Source: Streptococcus oralis
Lineage (GTDB): Bacteria; Bacillota; Bacilli; Lactobacillales; Streptococcaceae
Length of the DNA: 64,000 nt
Direction: 5' to 3'
Assembly (NCBI RefSeq): GCF_021497885.1
Contig: NZ_CP046523.1
Span: 291,501-355,500 of the forward strand
Below the pieces are notes generated by a model that saw only the letters and a program-made list of their open reading frames with translations, was not told the origin of the DNA and did no database searches. The translations under genes were made by a program, and so were the position numbers. Positions 54,985 through 64,000 of this stretch are shown one piece after another; within the stretch, counting starts at the first letter, position 1; every line of letters starts with the position of its first letter.

Positions 54985-55959
54985 ATGAAAACACGTATTA
55001 CAGAATTATTGAACATTGATTACCCTATTTTTCAAGGAGGAATGGCTTGGGTTGCTGATGGTGACTTGGCTGGTGCAGTATCCAAAGCTGGTGGTCTAGG
55101 GATCATCGGTGGTGGAAATGCACCTAAAGAGGTCGTAAAGGCTAATATCGATAAAATCAAATCACTTACGGATAAACCTTTTGGTGTCAACATCATGCTC
55201 TTGTCACCTTTTGTAGAAGACATCGTTGATCTCGTGATTGAAGAAGGGGTTAAGGTGGTTACAACTGGTGCTGGAAATCCAAGTAAATACATGACTCGTT
55301 TCCATGATGCAGGAATTACAGTTATTCCTGTTGTTCCAAGTGTTGCTTTGGCAAAACGCATGGAAAAAATTGGTGCAGATGCAGTTATTGCAGAAGGAAT
55401 GGAAGCCGGTGGACATATTGGAAAACTAACAACGATGACCTTGGTTCGCCAAGTTGCTGCGGCTGTCTCAATTCCAGTTATCGCTGCTGGAGGAATTGCA
55501 GACGGTGAGGGTGTCGCTGCAGGCTTTATGCTTGGTGCTGAGGCTGTTCAAGTCGGTACGCGTTTCGTAGTAGCTAAGGAATCTAACGCCCATCCAAACT
55601 ACAAAGAAAAAATCTTAAAGGCGCGTGATATCGATACGACTATTTCAGCTCAGCATTTTGGTCATGCTGTTCGTGCCATTAAAAACCAGTTGACACGTGA
55701 CTTTGAACAGGCTGAAAAAGATGCCTTTAGACAAGAAAATCCAGATTTAGAAATCTTTGAACAAATGGGAGCTGGTGCTCTTGCTAAAGCCGTTGTTCAT
55801 GGAGATGTAGAAGGTGGATCTGTCATGGCAGGTCAGATTGCTGGTTTGGTCTCTAAAGAAGAAACCGTTGAAGAAATCCTAAAAGATTTATACTATGGCG
55901 CTGCCAAGAAAATTCAGGAAGAAGCCTCTCGTTGGGCAGGAGTTGTAAGAAATGACTAA
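54985..55959 (+). CDS. fabK: Enoyl-ACP reductase II FabK (FMN)
   Basis: A 324-residue flavoprotein of the nitronate monooxygenase-like fold that reduces trans-2-enoyl-ACP with NAD(P)H; it replaces the triclosan-sensitive FabI. Motifs are PIFQGGMAWVADGDLAGAVS, GGLGIIGGGNAP, AEGMEAGGHIG and the FMN phosphate site PVIAAGGIADG with AVQVGTRFVVAKES. The stop overlaps fabD by 8 bases. Confidence 0.96.
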   Translation: MKTRITELLNIDYPIFQGGMAWVADGDLAGAVSKAGGLGIIGGGNAPKEVVKANIDKIKSLTDKPFGVNIMLLSPFVEDIVDLVIEEGVKVVTTGAGNPSKYMTRFHDAGITVIPVVPSVALAKRMEKIGADAVIAEGMEAGGHIGKLTTMTLVRQVAAAVSIPVIAAGGIADGEGVAAGFMLGAEAVQVGTRFVVAKESNAHPNYKEKILKARDIDTTISAQHFGHAVRAIKNQLTRDFEQAEKDAFRQENPDLEIFEQMGAGALAKAVVHGDVEGGSVMAGQIAGLVSKEETVEEILKDLYYGAAKKIQEEASRWAGVVRND

Positions 55960-56872
55960 AACAGCCTTTCTATTTGCGGGTCAAGGTGCTCAGTATCTAG
56001 GGATGGGGCGTGATCTCTATGATCGCTATCCTATCGTCAAGGAAACCATTGACCAAGCCAGTCAGGTTTTGGGTTATGACCTTCGTGACTTGATTGATAA
56101 GGAAGAAACCAAGTTAAACCAGACTCGATATACGCAACCAGCCATTTTGGCAACTTCGGTTGCTATTTACCGTTTATTGAAAGAAAAGGGCTATCAGCCA
56201 GATATGGTAGCAGGTTTATCCCTTGGTGAATATTCTGCTTTAGTAGCTAGCGGAGCCTTGGACTTTGAAGAGGGAGTTGCCCTGGTTGCCAAACGTGGAG
56301 CTTATATGGAAGAGGCGGCGCCAGCTGGTTCTGGTAAAATGGTAGCCGTCCTCAATACTCCAGTAGATGTGATAGAGGAAGCTTGCAAAACTGCTTCTGA
56401 AGTTGGAATAGTGACTCCAGCCAACTACAACACCCCAAGCCAAATCGTTATCGGTGGTGAGGTGGCTGCGGTTGATCGTGCAGTCCAACTCTTGCAGGAA
56501 GCAGGAGCCAAACGATTGATCCCCCTAAATGTGTCGGGTCCTTTCCACACAGCCCTTCTAGAGCCAGCTAGCCAACAGCTAGCTGGAGCTCTTGAGGGGA
56601 TTAGTTTCTCAGACTTTAACTGTCCTCTAGTAGGTAATACTGAAGCTGCTGTTATGGAAAAAGATCGAATCCAAGAGCTTTTGACGCGTCAGGTCAAAGA
56701 ACCTGTTCGTTTTTATGAAAGTATTGCTGTGATGCAGGATGCTGGGGTAACCAACTTTATTGAAATTGGTCCTGGTAAGGTCCTATCAGGCTTTGTCAAA
56801 AAAATCGATAAAACAGCTAAGCTAGCTAACGTTGAAGACCAAGCAAGCTTGGATGCTTTGCTAGGAAACTAG
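55952..56872 (+). CDS. fabD: Malonyl-CoA:ACP transacylase FabD
   Basis: A 306-residue transacylase that loads malonyl onto ACP. It begins KTAFLFAGQGAQYLGMGRDL. The catalytic serine is Ser90 in VAGLSLGEYSAL, and the partner His is in NVSGPFHTALL. Overlaps fabK, implying coupled translation. Confidence 0.96.
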   Translation: MTKTAFLFAGQGAQYLGMGRDLYDRYPIVKETIDQASQVLGYDLRDLIDKEETKLNQTRYTQPAILATSVAIYRLLKEKGYQPDMVAGLSLGEYSALVASGALDFEEGVALVAKRGAYMEEAAPAGSGKMVAVLNTPVDVIEEACKTASEVGIVTPANYNTPSQIVIGGEVAAVDRAVQLLQEAGAKRLIPLNVSGPFHTALLEPASQQLAGALEGISFSDFNCPLVGNTEAAVMEKDRIQELLTRQVKEPVRFYESIAVMQDAGVTNFIEIGPGKVLSGFVKKIDKTAKLANVEDQASLDALLGN

Positions 56873-56917
56873 TGATCCCTTCTCCCACAAAATACAACAG
56901 GAAACAGGAGAAATAGA

Positions 56918-57649
56918 ATGCAACTTACAAACAAAAATGTCTTTGTAACAGGTTCAAGTCGTGGTATCGGACTTGCCATTGCTCACAAATTTGCCCAACT
57001 AGGCGCTAATGTGGTTTTGAATAGTCGCGGAGCAATCTCAGAAGAATTGCTGGCTGAGTTTTCAAACTACGGTGTCAAAGTAGTACCGATATCAGGTGAT
57101 GTTTCAGACTTTGCAGATGCCAAACGTATGGTAGACCAAGCGATTGCGGAACTCGGTTCTGTCGATGTCTTGGTCAACAATGCTGGGATCACTCAAGATA
57201 CGCTTATGCTCAAGATGACCGAAGAAGACTTTGAAAAAGTGATTAAGATCAACTTGACAGGTGCCTTCAATATGACGCAAGCAGTCTTGAAACAGATGAT
57301 CAAGGCACGTGAAGGTGCGATTATCAACATGTCTAGTGTGGTCGGTTTGATGGGAAATATCGGACAAGCCAACTATGCAGCTTCTAAAGCAGGTTTGATT
57401 GGTTTTACCAAGTCAGTAGCACGTGAAGTTGCCAATCGCAATGTACGCGTAAATGCTCTTGCACCAGGAATGATCGAGTCAGATATGACTGCTGTTTTAT
57501 CTGATAAGGTCAAGGAAGCGACATTGGCCCAAATCCCAATGAAACATTTCGGTCAAGCAGAACATATCGCAGATGCTACAGTGTTCCTGGCTGGACAGGA
57601 TTATTTGACTGGACAAGTTCTCGCTGTTGATGGCGGACTTAGCATGTAA
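56918..57649 (+). CDS. fabG: 3-oxoacyl-ACP reductase FabG
   Basis: A 243-residue short-chain dehydrogenase that reduces 3-oxoacyl-ACP with NADPH. Cofactor motif VTGSSRGIGLAIA (TGxxxGIG), NNAGITQD, and the catalytic Ser-Tyr-Lys set with Tyr153 and Lys157 in NYAASKAG. C-terminus QVLAVDGGLSM is typical. Confidence 0.97.
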   Translation: MQLTNKNVFVTGSSRGIGLAIAHKFAQLGANVVLNSRGAISEELLAEFSNYGVKVVPISGDVSDFADAKRMVDQAIAELGSVDVLVNNAGITQDTLMLKMTEEDFEKVIKINLTGAFNMTQAVLKQMIKAREGAIINMSSVVGLMGNIGQANYAASKAGLIGFTKSVAREVANRNVRVNALAPGMIESDMTAVLSDKVKEATLAQIPMKHFGQAEHIADATVFLAGQDYLTGQVLAVDGGLSM

Positions 57650-57677
57650 AAAATAAGGAAAGATATAGGTAAGACAG

Positions 57678-58913
57678 ATGAAACTAAATCGAGTTGTAGT
57701 AACAGGTTACGGATTGACCTCTCCTATCGGAAATACTCCAGAAGAATTTTGGAACAGTTTGCAAACTGGGAAGATTGGAATTGGAGAAATCACTAAATTT
57801 GACCACAGCGAATTTGCTGTGCACAATGCGGCAGAAGTTCAAGATTTCCCATTTGATAAATACTTTGTCAAAAAAGATACCAACCGTTTTGACAACTATT
57901 CTTTGTATGCCTTGTATGCGGCTCAAGAAGCGGTGACAAATGCAAATCTTGATGTAGAAGCAATTGATAAAGATCGCTTTGGTGTCATCGTGGCTTCTGG
58001 TATTGGGGGAATTAAAGAAATCGAAGATCAGGTTATCCGTCTTCATGAAAAAGGTCCAAAACGCGTTAAACCAATGACACTTCCAAAAGCCTTACCAAAT
58101 ATGGCTTCAGGAAATGTTGCCATGCGTTTCGGAGCAAACGGTATCTGTAAATCAATCAATACTGCCTGTGCCTCATCAAATGATGCCATTGGGGATGCCT
58201 TCCGCTCTATCAAGTTTGGTTTCCAAGATGTCATGTTAGTTGGTGGATCAGAATCATCTATCACTCCTTTTGCTATCGCTGGTTTCCAAGCGTTGACTGC
58301 CCTATCAACTACAGAAGATCCAACTCGTGCTTCTATTCCATTTGATAAAGATCGTAACGGTTTTGTGATGGGAGAAGGTTCTGGAATGCTGGTTCTTGAG
58401 AGTCTTGAACACGCTGAAAAACGTGGTGCAACTATCTTAGCTGAAGTAGTTGGTTATGGTAATACCTGTGATGCTTACCACATGACTTCACCTCATCCAG
58501 AAGGTCAAGGTGCAATCAAGGCGATTAAACTTGCTTTGGAAGAGGCAGAAATTTCTCCAGAGCAAGTAGCTTACGTCAACGCCCACGGAACTTCAACTCC
58601 TGCTAATGAAAAAGGAGAAAGTGGTGCAATCGTAGCTGTCCTTGGTAAAGAAGTACCTGTATCTTCAACCAAGTCCTTTACAGGACACTTGCTTGGAGCT
58701 GCAGGGGCAGTAGAAGCCATCGCTACAATTGAAGCAATGCGCCATAACTTCGTGCCAAAAACAGCTGGGACAAGTGAGTTGTCAGACTATATCGAAGCCA
58801 ATGTCGTTTATGGACAAGGCTTGGAGCAAGAAATCCCTTATGCTATTTCAAACACTTTTGGTTTTGGTGGACACAATGCGGTTCTTGCTTTCAAACGTTG
58901 GGAGAATAAATAA
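57678..58913 (+). CDS. fabF: 3-oxoacyl-ACP synthase II FabF
   Basis: A 411-residue elongating condensing enzyme. Catalytic Cys164 (INTACASSNDA), His in YVNAHGTSTPANE and His in STKSFTGHLLGAAGAVE complete the KAS II Cys-His-His triad. Ends FGFGGHNAVLAFKRW. accB follows after 2 bases. Confidence 0.97.
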   Translation: MKLNRVVVTGYGLTSPIGNTPEEFWNSLQTGKIGIGEITKFDHSEFAVHNAAEVQDFPFDKYFVKKDTNRFDNYSLYALYAAQEAVTNANLDVEAIDKDRFGVIVASGIGGIKEIEDQVIRLHEKGPKRVKPMTLPKALPNMASGNVAMRFGANGICKSINTACASSNDAIGDAFRSIKFGFQDVMLVGGSESSITPFAIAGFQALTALSTTEDPTRASIPFDKDRNGFVMGEGSGMLVLESLEHAEKRGATILAEVVGYGNTCDAYHMTSPHPEGQGAIKAIKLALEEAEISPEQVAYVNAHGTSTPANEKGESGAIVAVLGKEVPVSSTKSFTGHLLGAAGAVEAIATIEAMRHNFVPKTAGTSELSDYIEANVVYGQGLEQEIPYAISNTFGFGGHNAVLAFKRWENK

Positions 58914-58915
58914 TT

Positions 58916-59404
58916 ATGAATTTAAATGAGATCAAGGACTTGATGGCTCAATTTGACCAATCAAGTTTGAGAGAATTTTCTTATAAAAATGGAACGGACG
59001 AATTGCAGTTCAGCAAGAATGAAGCAAGGATGGCTTCTGAAGCACCAGCTCAAGTTGCTCCAGTGCCAACTGCAGTAGCTGCAAGTCCAGTAGTTTCTGC
59101 CCCTTCAACTCCAGTAGAGAGTTCTGTGGAAGAAGCACCAGCACCAGCTGAAACGACGGTTGCTCCGGAGGGTGATGTTGTTGAGAGCCCACTTGTAGGG
59201 GTGGCTTACTTGGCTGCTGGACCAGATAAACCTGCCTTCGTCACAGTTGGAGACAGTGTTAAAAAAGGCCAGACTTTGGTGATCATCGAAGCCATGAAGG
59301 TCATGAATGAGATTCCTGCACCTAAGGATGGTGTGGTGACAGAAATTCTCGTTTCAAATGAAGAAATGGTTGAGTTCGGTAAAGGATTGGTACGTATCAA
59401 ATGA
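58916..59404 (+). CDS. accB: Biotin carboxyl carrier protein of acetyl-CoA carboxylase
   Basis: A 162-residue carrier: N-terminal segment [20 protein letters not shown], an Ala/Pro/Val-rich linker (about 40-85) and the biotinyl domain with Lys128 in EAMKVMNE. It carries carboxybiotin between AccC and AccAD. Stop overlaps fabZ by 4 bases. Confidence 0.96.
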   Translation: MNLNEIKDLMAQFDQSSLREFSYKNGTDELQFSKNEARMASEAPAQVAPVPTAVAASPVVSAPSTPVESSVEEAPAPAETTVAPEGDVVESPLVGVAYLAAGPDKPAFVTVGDSVKKGQTLVIIEAMKVMNEIPAPKDGVVTEILVSNEEMVEFGKGLVRIK

Positions 59405-59823
59405 TCGATATTCAAGGAATCAAAGAAGCCCTACCCCATCGCTACCCCATGCTCCTAGTGGACCGTGTCTTGGAAGTGAGCGAGGATACCATTGTTGCCA
59501 TTAAAAATGTGACCATCAACGAACCTTTCTTCAATGGTCATTTTCCTCAATACCCAGTCATGCCAGGTGTTCTTATCATGGAGGCCTTGGCTCAGACTGC
59601 TGGTGTCTTGGAATTGTCCAAACCTGAAAATAAAGGGAAACTGGTCTTCTACGCTGGCATGGACAAGGTTAAGTTCAAGAAGCAAGTTGTACCAGGTGAT
59701 CAATTAGTCATGACGGCTACTTTTGTTAAACGTCGTGGTACGATCGCTGTGGTTGAAGCAAAGGCTGAAGTAGATGGTAAGCTTGCAGCGAGTGGTACTC
59801 TTACCTTTGCAATTGGAAACTAA
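59401..59823 (+). CDS. fabZ: 3-hydroxyacyl-ACP dehydratase FabZ
   Basis: A 140-residue hot-dog-fold dehydratase. [13 protein letters not shown], catalytic His47 in [12 protein letters not shown] and Glu in [11 protein letters not shown] are all present. It makes trans-2-enoyl-ACP, the substrate for FabK and FabM. Coupled to accB by a 4-base overlap. Confidence 0.97.
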   Translation: MIDIQGIKEALPHRYPMLLVDRVLEVSEDTIVAIKNVTINEPFFNGHFPQYPVMPGVLIMEALAQTAGVLELSKPENKGKLVFYAGMDKVKFKKQVVPGDQLVMTATFVKRRGTIAVVEAKAEVDGKLAASGTLTFAIGN

Positions 59824-59834
59824 GGAGGTTCTCC

Positions 59835-61202
59835 ATGTTTCGTAAAATTTTGATTGCCAACCGTGGTGAGATTGCGGTTCGCATTATTCGAGCTGCGCGT
59901 GAATTGGGCATTGCAACCGTAGCAGTTTATTCAACTGCTGATAAGGAAGCTCTTCACACACTCCTAGCGGATGAAGCTATCTGTATCGGACCTGGTAAGG
60001 CGACAGAATCTTATCTCAATATCAATGCGATTTTATCTGCTGCAGTCTTGACAGAAGCAGAAGCCATCCACCCAGGTTTTGGTTTTCTTAGCGAAAACTC
60101 CAAGTTTGCCACGATGTGTGATGAAGTGGGGATTAAGTTTATCGGGCCTTCTGGGGCTGTAATGGATACCATGGGAGATAAGATCAATGCGCGTGAGCAA
60201 ATGATCAAGGCTGGGGTTCCAGTTATCCCAGGATCTGATGGTGAAGTTCATACGGCTGAAGAGGCCCTTGCAGTTGCAGAAAAAATTGGCTATCCAGTCA
60301 TGCTTAAGGCATCAGCTGGTGGTGGTGGAAAAGGGATTCGTAAGGTTGAAAAGGCAGAAGACTTGGTCGCAGCCTTTGAGACAGCATCCAGTGAAGCCAA
60401 GGCCAATTTTGGAAATGGCGCTATGTATCTTGAGCGTGTGATTTATCCAGCTCGCCATATTGAGGTTCAGATCCTTGCGGACCAAGAGGGTCATGTTGTC
60501 CATCTCGGTGAACGGGACTGTTCACTTCAACGGAATAATCAAAAGGTCTTAGAAGAAAGTCCGTCCATTGCGATTGGCAAAACCCTTCGTAATGAAATTG
60601 GTGCTGCGGCCGTTCGAGCTGCAGAGTCTGTAGGCTATGAAAATGCAGGGACGATTGAATTTCTTCTCGATGAAGCGAGTGGCAATTTCTACTTCATGGA
60701 AATGAATACTCGTGTGCAAGTTGAACACCCAGTCACAGAGTTTGTTTCAGGTGTTGATATCGTGAAAGAACAGATCCGCATTGCTGCCGGGCAACCTTTA
60801 CCTTTCAAACAAGAAGATATCGTCCTACGAGGTCATGCTATCGAGTGCCGGATCAATGCGGAAAATCCAGCATTTAACTTTGCTCCAAGTCCAGGTAAAA
60901 TTACCAATCTCTATCTACCAAGTGGTGGAGTTGGTTTGCGCGTGGACTCAGCAGTCTATCCAGGTTATACCATTCCTCCTTACTATGATAGTATGATTGC
61001 CAAAATCATTGTTCATGGGGAGAATCGTTTTGATGCCTTGATGAAGATGCAACGGGCACTTTATGAACTTGATATAGAAGGAGTGCAAACCAATGCAGAC
61101 TTCCAATTGGATCTGATTTCAGACCGCCGTGTTATCGCTGGTGACTATGATACTTCCTTCTTGATGGAAACTTTCTTGCCAAAATACCAAGAAAAAGAAT
61201 AG
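59835..61202 (+). CDS. accC: Biotin carboxylase subunit of acetyl-CoA carboxylase
   Basis: A 455-residue ATP-grasp enzyme that carboxylates biotin on AccB. Start FRKILIANRGEIAVRIIRA. Motifs: HPGFGFLSEN, ATP lid KASAGGGGKGIR, RHIEVQILAD, catalytic FMEMNTRVQVEHPVTE. RBS AAGGAGG. Confidence 0.97.
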   Translation: MFRKILIANRGEIAVRIIRAARELGIATVAVYSTADKEALHTLLADEAICIGPGKATESYLNINAILSAAVLTEAEAIHPGFGFLSENSKFATMCDEVGIKFIGPSGAVMDTMGDKINAREQMIKAGVPVIPGSDGEVHTAEEALAVAEKIGYPVMLKASAGGGGKGIRKVEKAEDLVAAFETASSEAKANFGNGAMYLERVIYPARHIEVQILADQEGHVVHLGERDCSLQRNNQKVLEESPSIAIGKTLRNEIGAAAVRAAESVGYENAGTIEFLLDEASGNFYFMEMNTRVQVEHPVTEFVSGVDIVKEQIRIAAGQPLPFKQEDIVLRGHAIECRINAENPAFNFAPSPGKITNLYLPSGGVGLRVDSAVYPGYTIPPYYDSMIAKIIVHGENRFDALMKMQRALYELDIEGVQTNADFQLDLISDRRVIAGDYDTSFLMETFLPKYQEKE

Positions 61203-61237
61203 ACTTTCAAACAGTATGAGAACTAAAAGGGGGAGTT

Positions 61238-62104
61238 ATGGCTCTATTTAGTAAAAAGGATAAGTATATTCGAATCAATCCTAACCGTTCCGTAAGGCAG
61301 GCGCCACAAGCCAAGCCTGAGGTTCCGGATGAACTCTTCTCCCAGTGTCCTGGTTGTAAACACACCATTTACCAAAAGGATCTCGGGAGCGAACGAATTT
61401 GTCCACACTGTAGCTATACTTTCCGCATTTCAGCTCAGGAACGCTTGGATTTGACGATTGATTCTGACAGCTTTGTGGAGATGTTTACAGGTATTGAAAC
61501 TCAAGATCCATTAAACTTTCCTGGCTACCAGAAAAAACTGGCTACTATGCGTGAAAAGACAGGTTTGGATGAAGCAGTACTGACTGGTACAGCTAGCATC
61601 AAGGGACAAAAAGTTGCCCTTGGGATCATGGATTCTAACTTTATCATGGCTTCTATGGGAACCGTTGTGGGTGAAAAAATCACGCGCTTGTTTGAGTATG
61701 CAACGGTAGAAAACTTACCAGTCGTACTCTTCACAGCTTCTGGCGGTGCGCGTATGCAAGAAGGAATCATGAGCTTAATGCAAATGGCTAAGATTTCTGC
61801 GGCAGTTCAACGCCATTCTAAGGCAGGACTTTTTTACCTGACTATTTTGACGGATCCGACAACAGGTGGAGTGACAGCTTCCTTTGCCATGGAAGGTGAC
61901 ATTATCCTAGCAGAGCCCCAGAGTTTGGTTGGTTTTGCAGGGCGTCGTGTTATCGAAAATACAGTCCGTGAGACCTTGCCAGATGATTTCCAAAAAGCAG
62001 AATTTTTGCTTGAACATGGATTTGTTGATGCAATTGTCAAACGTAGAGAACTACCAGAAACAATTGCTAAATTAGTGAGATTGCATGGAGGAAGTCGCGG
62101 ATGA
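61238..62104 (+). CDS. accD: Acetyl-CoA carboxylase carboxyltransferase subunit beta
   Basis: A 288-residue carboxyltransferase half. The N-terminal zinc ribbon uses Cys37, Cys40, Cys55 and Cys58 (CPGC, CPHC). The crotonase-like core contains [17 protein letters not shown] and the oxyanion site [13 protein letters not shown]. Overlaps accA by 4 bases, ensuring equal subunits. Confidence 0.97.
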   Translation: MALFSKKDKYIRINPNRSVRQAPQAKPEVPDELFSQCPGCKHTIYQKDLGSERICPHCSYTFRISAQERLDLTIDSDSFVEMFTGIETQDPLNFPGYQKKLATMREKTGLDEAVLTGTASIKGQKVALGIMDSNFIMASMGTVVGEKITRLFEYATVENLPVVLFTASGGARMQEGIMSLMQMAKISAAVQRHSKAGLFYLTILTDPTTGGVTASFAMEGDIILAEPQSLVGFAGRRVIENTVRETLPDDFQKAEFLLEHGFVDAIVKRRELPETIAKLVRLHGGSRG

Positions 62105-62868
62105 ATATTGCAAAAATAGTCAGAGAGGCACGCGAGCAAAGTCGCTTGACAGCCCTTGATTTTGCCAATGGCATCTTCGATGAATTTATCGAATTGCATG
62201 GAGATCGCTCTTTCCGAGACGATGGTGCGGTCATTGGTGGAATTGGCTGGTTAGGTGACCAAGTGGTGACAGTTGTCGGTATCCAAAAGGGGAAGAGTCT
62301 TCATGACAACCTCAAACGGAACTTTGGGCAACCCCATCCAGAAGGCTATCGCAAGGCTCTTCGTTTGATGAAACAGGCAGAAAAATTTGGTCGTCCAGTT
62401 GTAACCTTCATCAACACTGCTGGAGCTTACCCAGGTGTTGGAGCTGAGGAACGTGGACAAGGGGAAGCAATCGCTCGAAACCTGATGGAAATGAGCGACC
62501 TCAAGGTTCCAATCATCGCGATTATTATCGGTGAAGGAGGTTCTGGAGGTGCATTAGCACTAGCCGTTGCTGACCGTGTCTGGATGCTGGAAAATTCGAT
62601 CTATGCCGTACTCAGCCCAGAAGGTTTTGCCTCTATCCTTTGGAAGGATGGAAGTCGTGCCATGGAAGCAGCAGAGTTGATGAAAATCACTTCACACGAA
62701 CTCCTAGAAATGGGTATCGTTGACAAGGTAATCTCAGAAGCAGGGCTGTCAAGTAAAGAACTGTTCGGTTGCGTTAAAAATGAATTGCGTGCAGAGCTTG
62801 AACGCTTGCAAGGATTAGCCTTGGAACAGCTCCTCAAAGAGCGTTACCAACGGTTTAGAAAATACTAA
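62101..62868 (+). CDS. accA: Acetyl-CoA carboxylase carboxyltransferase subunit alpha
   Basis: A 255-residue partner of AccD, lacking the longer N-terminal extension of the E. coli subunit, as usual in streptococci. Motifs [21 protein letters not shown] (quoted as [17 protein letters not shown]), [20 protein letters not shown] and [16 protein letters not shown]. Last gene of the fatty acid cluster; followed by a strong terminator. Confidence 0.97.
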   Translation: MNIAKIVREAREQSRLTALDFANGIFDEFIELHGDRSFRDDGAVIGGIGWLGDQVVTVVGIQKGKSLHDNLKRNFGQPHPEGYRKALRLMKQAEKFGRPVVTFINTAGAYPGVGAEERGQGEAIARNLMEMSDLKVPIIAIIIGEGGSGGALALAVADRVWMLENSIYAVLSPEGFASILWKDGSRAMEAAELMKITSHELLEMGIVDKVISEAGLSSKELFGCVKNELRAELERLQGLALEQLLKERYQRFRKY

Positions 62869-62875
62869 AAAGAAA

Positions 62876-62908
62876 GCTAGAACTGAGTAAAGGTTCTAGC
62901 ATTTTTTC
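62876..62908 (+). terminator. Terminator of the fab/acc cluster
   Basis: GCTAGAAC (62876-62883), 9-base loop, GTTCTAGC (62893-62900), then A and six T. Confidence 0.9.
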
Positions 62909-62918
62909 TAGAGAACAT

Positions 62919-62985
62919 ACATTTCAGGACGAAAAATTGACAGTTGAGGAGATGGACTATAAAATAGACAAAAAAGATGTATACT
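62919..62985 (+). promoter_or_regulatory. ComE-type direct repeat and promoter of the briC-like gene
   Basis: ACATTTCAG (62919-62927) - 12 bases - ACAGTTGAG (62940-62948) fits exactly the published ComE-binding consensus of S. pneumoniae (aCAnTTcaG-N12-aCAnTTgaG). A -10 TATACT follows at 62980-62985, 31 bases after the second repeat, with no good -35, as expected for an activator-dependent early competence promoter. A TTGACA overlapping the second repeat with TATAAA 15 bases on could give some basal expression. Confidence 0.85.
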
Positions 62986-63029
62986 GTAGATGTAAGCTTA
63001 CAAAAATTTATTTTAAGGAGGTACTTGAT

Positions 63030-63212
63030 ATGACAGGTACAGAAACATTTACAGTTCTTTCATCTGAAGAGTTAGACCAAGTTTCAGGTGGTCGAATGAT
63101 TTGGTTAGTTGATGATAGACATTGGGATTCGCCATATGCATATAGTTTAGCGACAGAATGGAGTACAATACTGACTCATGCGACTAGACGTGCTTATGGT
63201 ATTGGCTATTAA
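63030..63212 (+). CDS. briC: Double-glycine leader peptide, BriC-like
   Basis: A 60-residue peptide. ATG 63030 has an ideal AAGGAGG upstream; the longer TTG frame from 62937 runs through the promoter and is rejected. The leader FTVLSSEELDQVSGG is a classic double-glycine export signal, cut after Gly21 by a ComA-type peptidase transporter. The predicted mature part is 39 residues, RMIWLVDDRH...RAYGIGY, rich in aromatic and charged residues, without cysteines, a YGNG box or clear GxxxG motif. Position after accA, the ComE box and the leader match pneumococcal briC, a competence-induced peptide that promotes biofilm and affects fatty acid synthesis. A bacteriocin role is possible but not favoured. 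Confidence 0.78.
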   Translation: MTGTETFTVLSSEELDQVSGGRMIWLVDDRHWDSPYAYSLATEWSTILTHATRRAYGIGY

Positions 63213-63230
63213 TAAATTAAAGGGATAAGT

Positions 63231-63956
63231 ATGAAAAAACTAGGGCACTTGGGAGTCTATACATCACTGGTATTTCTATCGGTTTATCTACCAGAGTTAT
63301 GGATTATGCATCTAACTAAGATATTGGGATGGGGGATAGATGGCTATTCTATCATTTCACTTGTTTGGGAACTAGTTCTTGTAGTCTTATTTGTCTTTTG
63401 GTTAAAAAAGAAAGAGATGCTCTTTATCTTTGAAAAAAAGGCTTGGACTTGGTCAACGATTTTTCCCCTTGTAGTCAGTCTAGTAGCTTGTTATTTTGTT
63501 CGTCAATTGGTGGATGCTTTTCAGATACAGTATCACTATTTAGTTGATAACAAGTATATTTTTCAAAAGCTACTTTCTATCCTTTATTCAAATGGACAAC
63601 CAACTTTTCTATCAACCGTTCTCGGTTTTATTTTAACAGTAGTCGTCGCACCTATATCAGAGGAACTAATTGATAGAGGGTATTTTATGAATACCTTCTT
63701 TCCCCAGTCCAAGTATTATTTGGATGTTATCCTATCTGCTCTCATCTTTGGGATTAGCCATTTAATCCTAACTCACCGAGACCCTATCGGTTTGATTATT
63801 TATAGTTTTATTGGTCTTTTCTTTGCTCTAGTATATCGTTGGACAAAGAACTTAAAAATCACCATCCTCTGTCATAGTTTTTTCAACTTTCTCATTTATG
63901 CAAAACCCATCTGGATTTTTGTTTATAATTATGTCTATTACCACTTTTTTAGATAG
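63231..63956 (+). CDS. CPBP family intramembrane protease
   Basis: A 241-residue protein with about seven or eight membrane segments. The CPBP (CAAX protease/bacteriocin-processing) motifs are intact: EELIDRGYF (EExxxR), FGISHLI (FxxxH) and CHSFFNF (HxxxN). It starts 18 bases after the briC-like stop and no terminator separates them, so both should be induced together. Members of this family process or give immunity to secreted peptides; whether it acts on this peptide is unknown. Confidence 0.88.
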   Translation: MKKLGHLGVYTSLVFLSVYLPELWIMHLTKILGWGIDGYSIISLVWELVLVVLFVFWLKKKEMLFIFEKKAWTWSTIFPLVVSLVACYFVRQLVDAFQIQYHYLVDNKYIFQKLLSILYSNGQPTFLSTVLGFILTVVVAPISEELIDRGYFMNTFFPQSKYYLDVILSALIFGISHLILTHRDPIGLIIYSFIGLFFALVYRWTKNLKITILCHSFFNFLIYAKPIWIFVYNYVYYHFFR

Positions 63957-63970
63957 TGGAAGGCAAAGAA

Positions 63971-64000
63971 AAAAGTGTTTGATGTTTGTCAAACACTTTT
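63971..64000 (+). terminator. Terminator after the CPBP gene, at the window end
   Basis: AAAAGTGTTTGA (63971-63982) and TCAAACACTTTT (63989-64000) form a perfect 12-bp stem; the last T residues of the tail are cut by the window end. Confidence 0.85.

Noticed and set aside
62937-63029. N-terminal extension of the double-glycine peptide from a TTG
   Set aside because: This stretch contains the ComE repeat and -10; the strong AAGGAGG and double-glycine leader fix the start at 63030.

Overview
The window is chromosomal DNA of a Mitis-group Streptococcus close to S. mitis, S. oralis or S. pneumoniae. The main evidence is gene order. From the capsule end (glf, then an aliA-type lipoprotein) to accA, the order follows, as I remember it, the S. 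pneumoniae stretch aliA, GH101, pbp1a, recU, gpsB, rnpB, mapZ, gnd, ritR, mevalonate operon, liaFSR, tig, recD2, lepB, rnhC, mutS2, serS, fab/acc. Base composition is low to moderate GC, nearly all genes have AGGAG-type ribosome binding sites, and surface proteins carry YSIRK signals, LPXTG anchors and choline-binding repeats. I cannot fix the species from sequence alone.

Layout. (1) 1-1820: right end of a capsule-type polysaccharide locus (a cut-off membrane acyltransferase and UDP-galactopyranose mutase), closed by terminators. (2) 2019-4004: oligopeptide-binding lipoprotein. (3) 4144-19297: two giant LPXTG glycan-degrading proteins, each preceded by a catabolite-repression (cre) site. The first joins a complete trypsin-like serine protease domain to an O-glycan-releasing GH101 enzyme. 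The second joins a GH20 and a GH84 hexosaminidase with several CBM32-like modules. They share related C-terminal repeats. Together they look like a surface system that strips O-glycans from mucin-type glycoproteins and may cut the bared peptide. This is the most unusual part of the window. (4) 19438-28523: cell wall, division and core genes: pbp1a-recU on the minus strand, then a YpsA-type gene, gpsB, rnpB, an rRNA methyltransferase, mapZ, gnd and ritR. (5) 28573-33513: one choline-binding protein and the four-gene mevalonate/isoprenoid operon. (6) 33652-36675: liaFSR envelope-stress system with a frameshifted DNA alkylation repair gene attached. (7) 36701-45487: trigger factor; recD2, lepB and rnhC on minus; zapA, cvpA and mutS2 on plus. 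(8) 45555-52157: glycine-riboswitch-controlled amino acid symporter, AhpD-like protein, TDT transporter, T-box-controlled serS, DUF956 protein and aspartate kinase. (9) 52231-62908: the complete type II fatty acid synthesis cluster fabM-fabT-fabH-acpP-fabK-fabD-fabG-fabF-accB-fabZ-accC-accD-accA with FabT-type operators. (10) 62919-64000: a double-glycine peptide gene (briC-like) behind a ComE-type direct repeat, followed by a CPBP-family membrane protease.

Much of the window is conserved housekeeping DNA. The accessory parts are the capsule end, the two glycosidase genes, the choline-binding protein and the competence-linked peptide. Gene calls rest on motifs and remembered family features; no database search was run.
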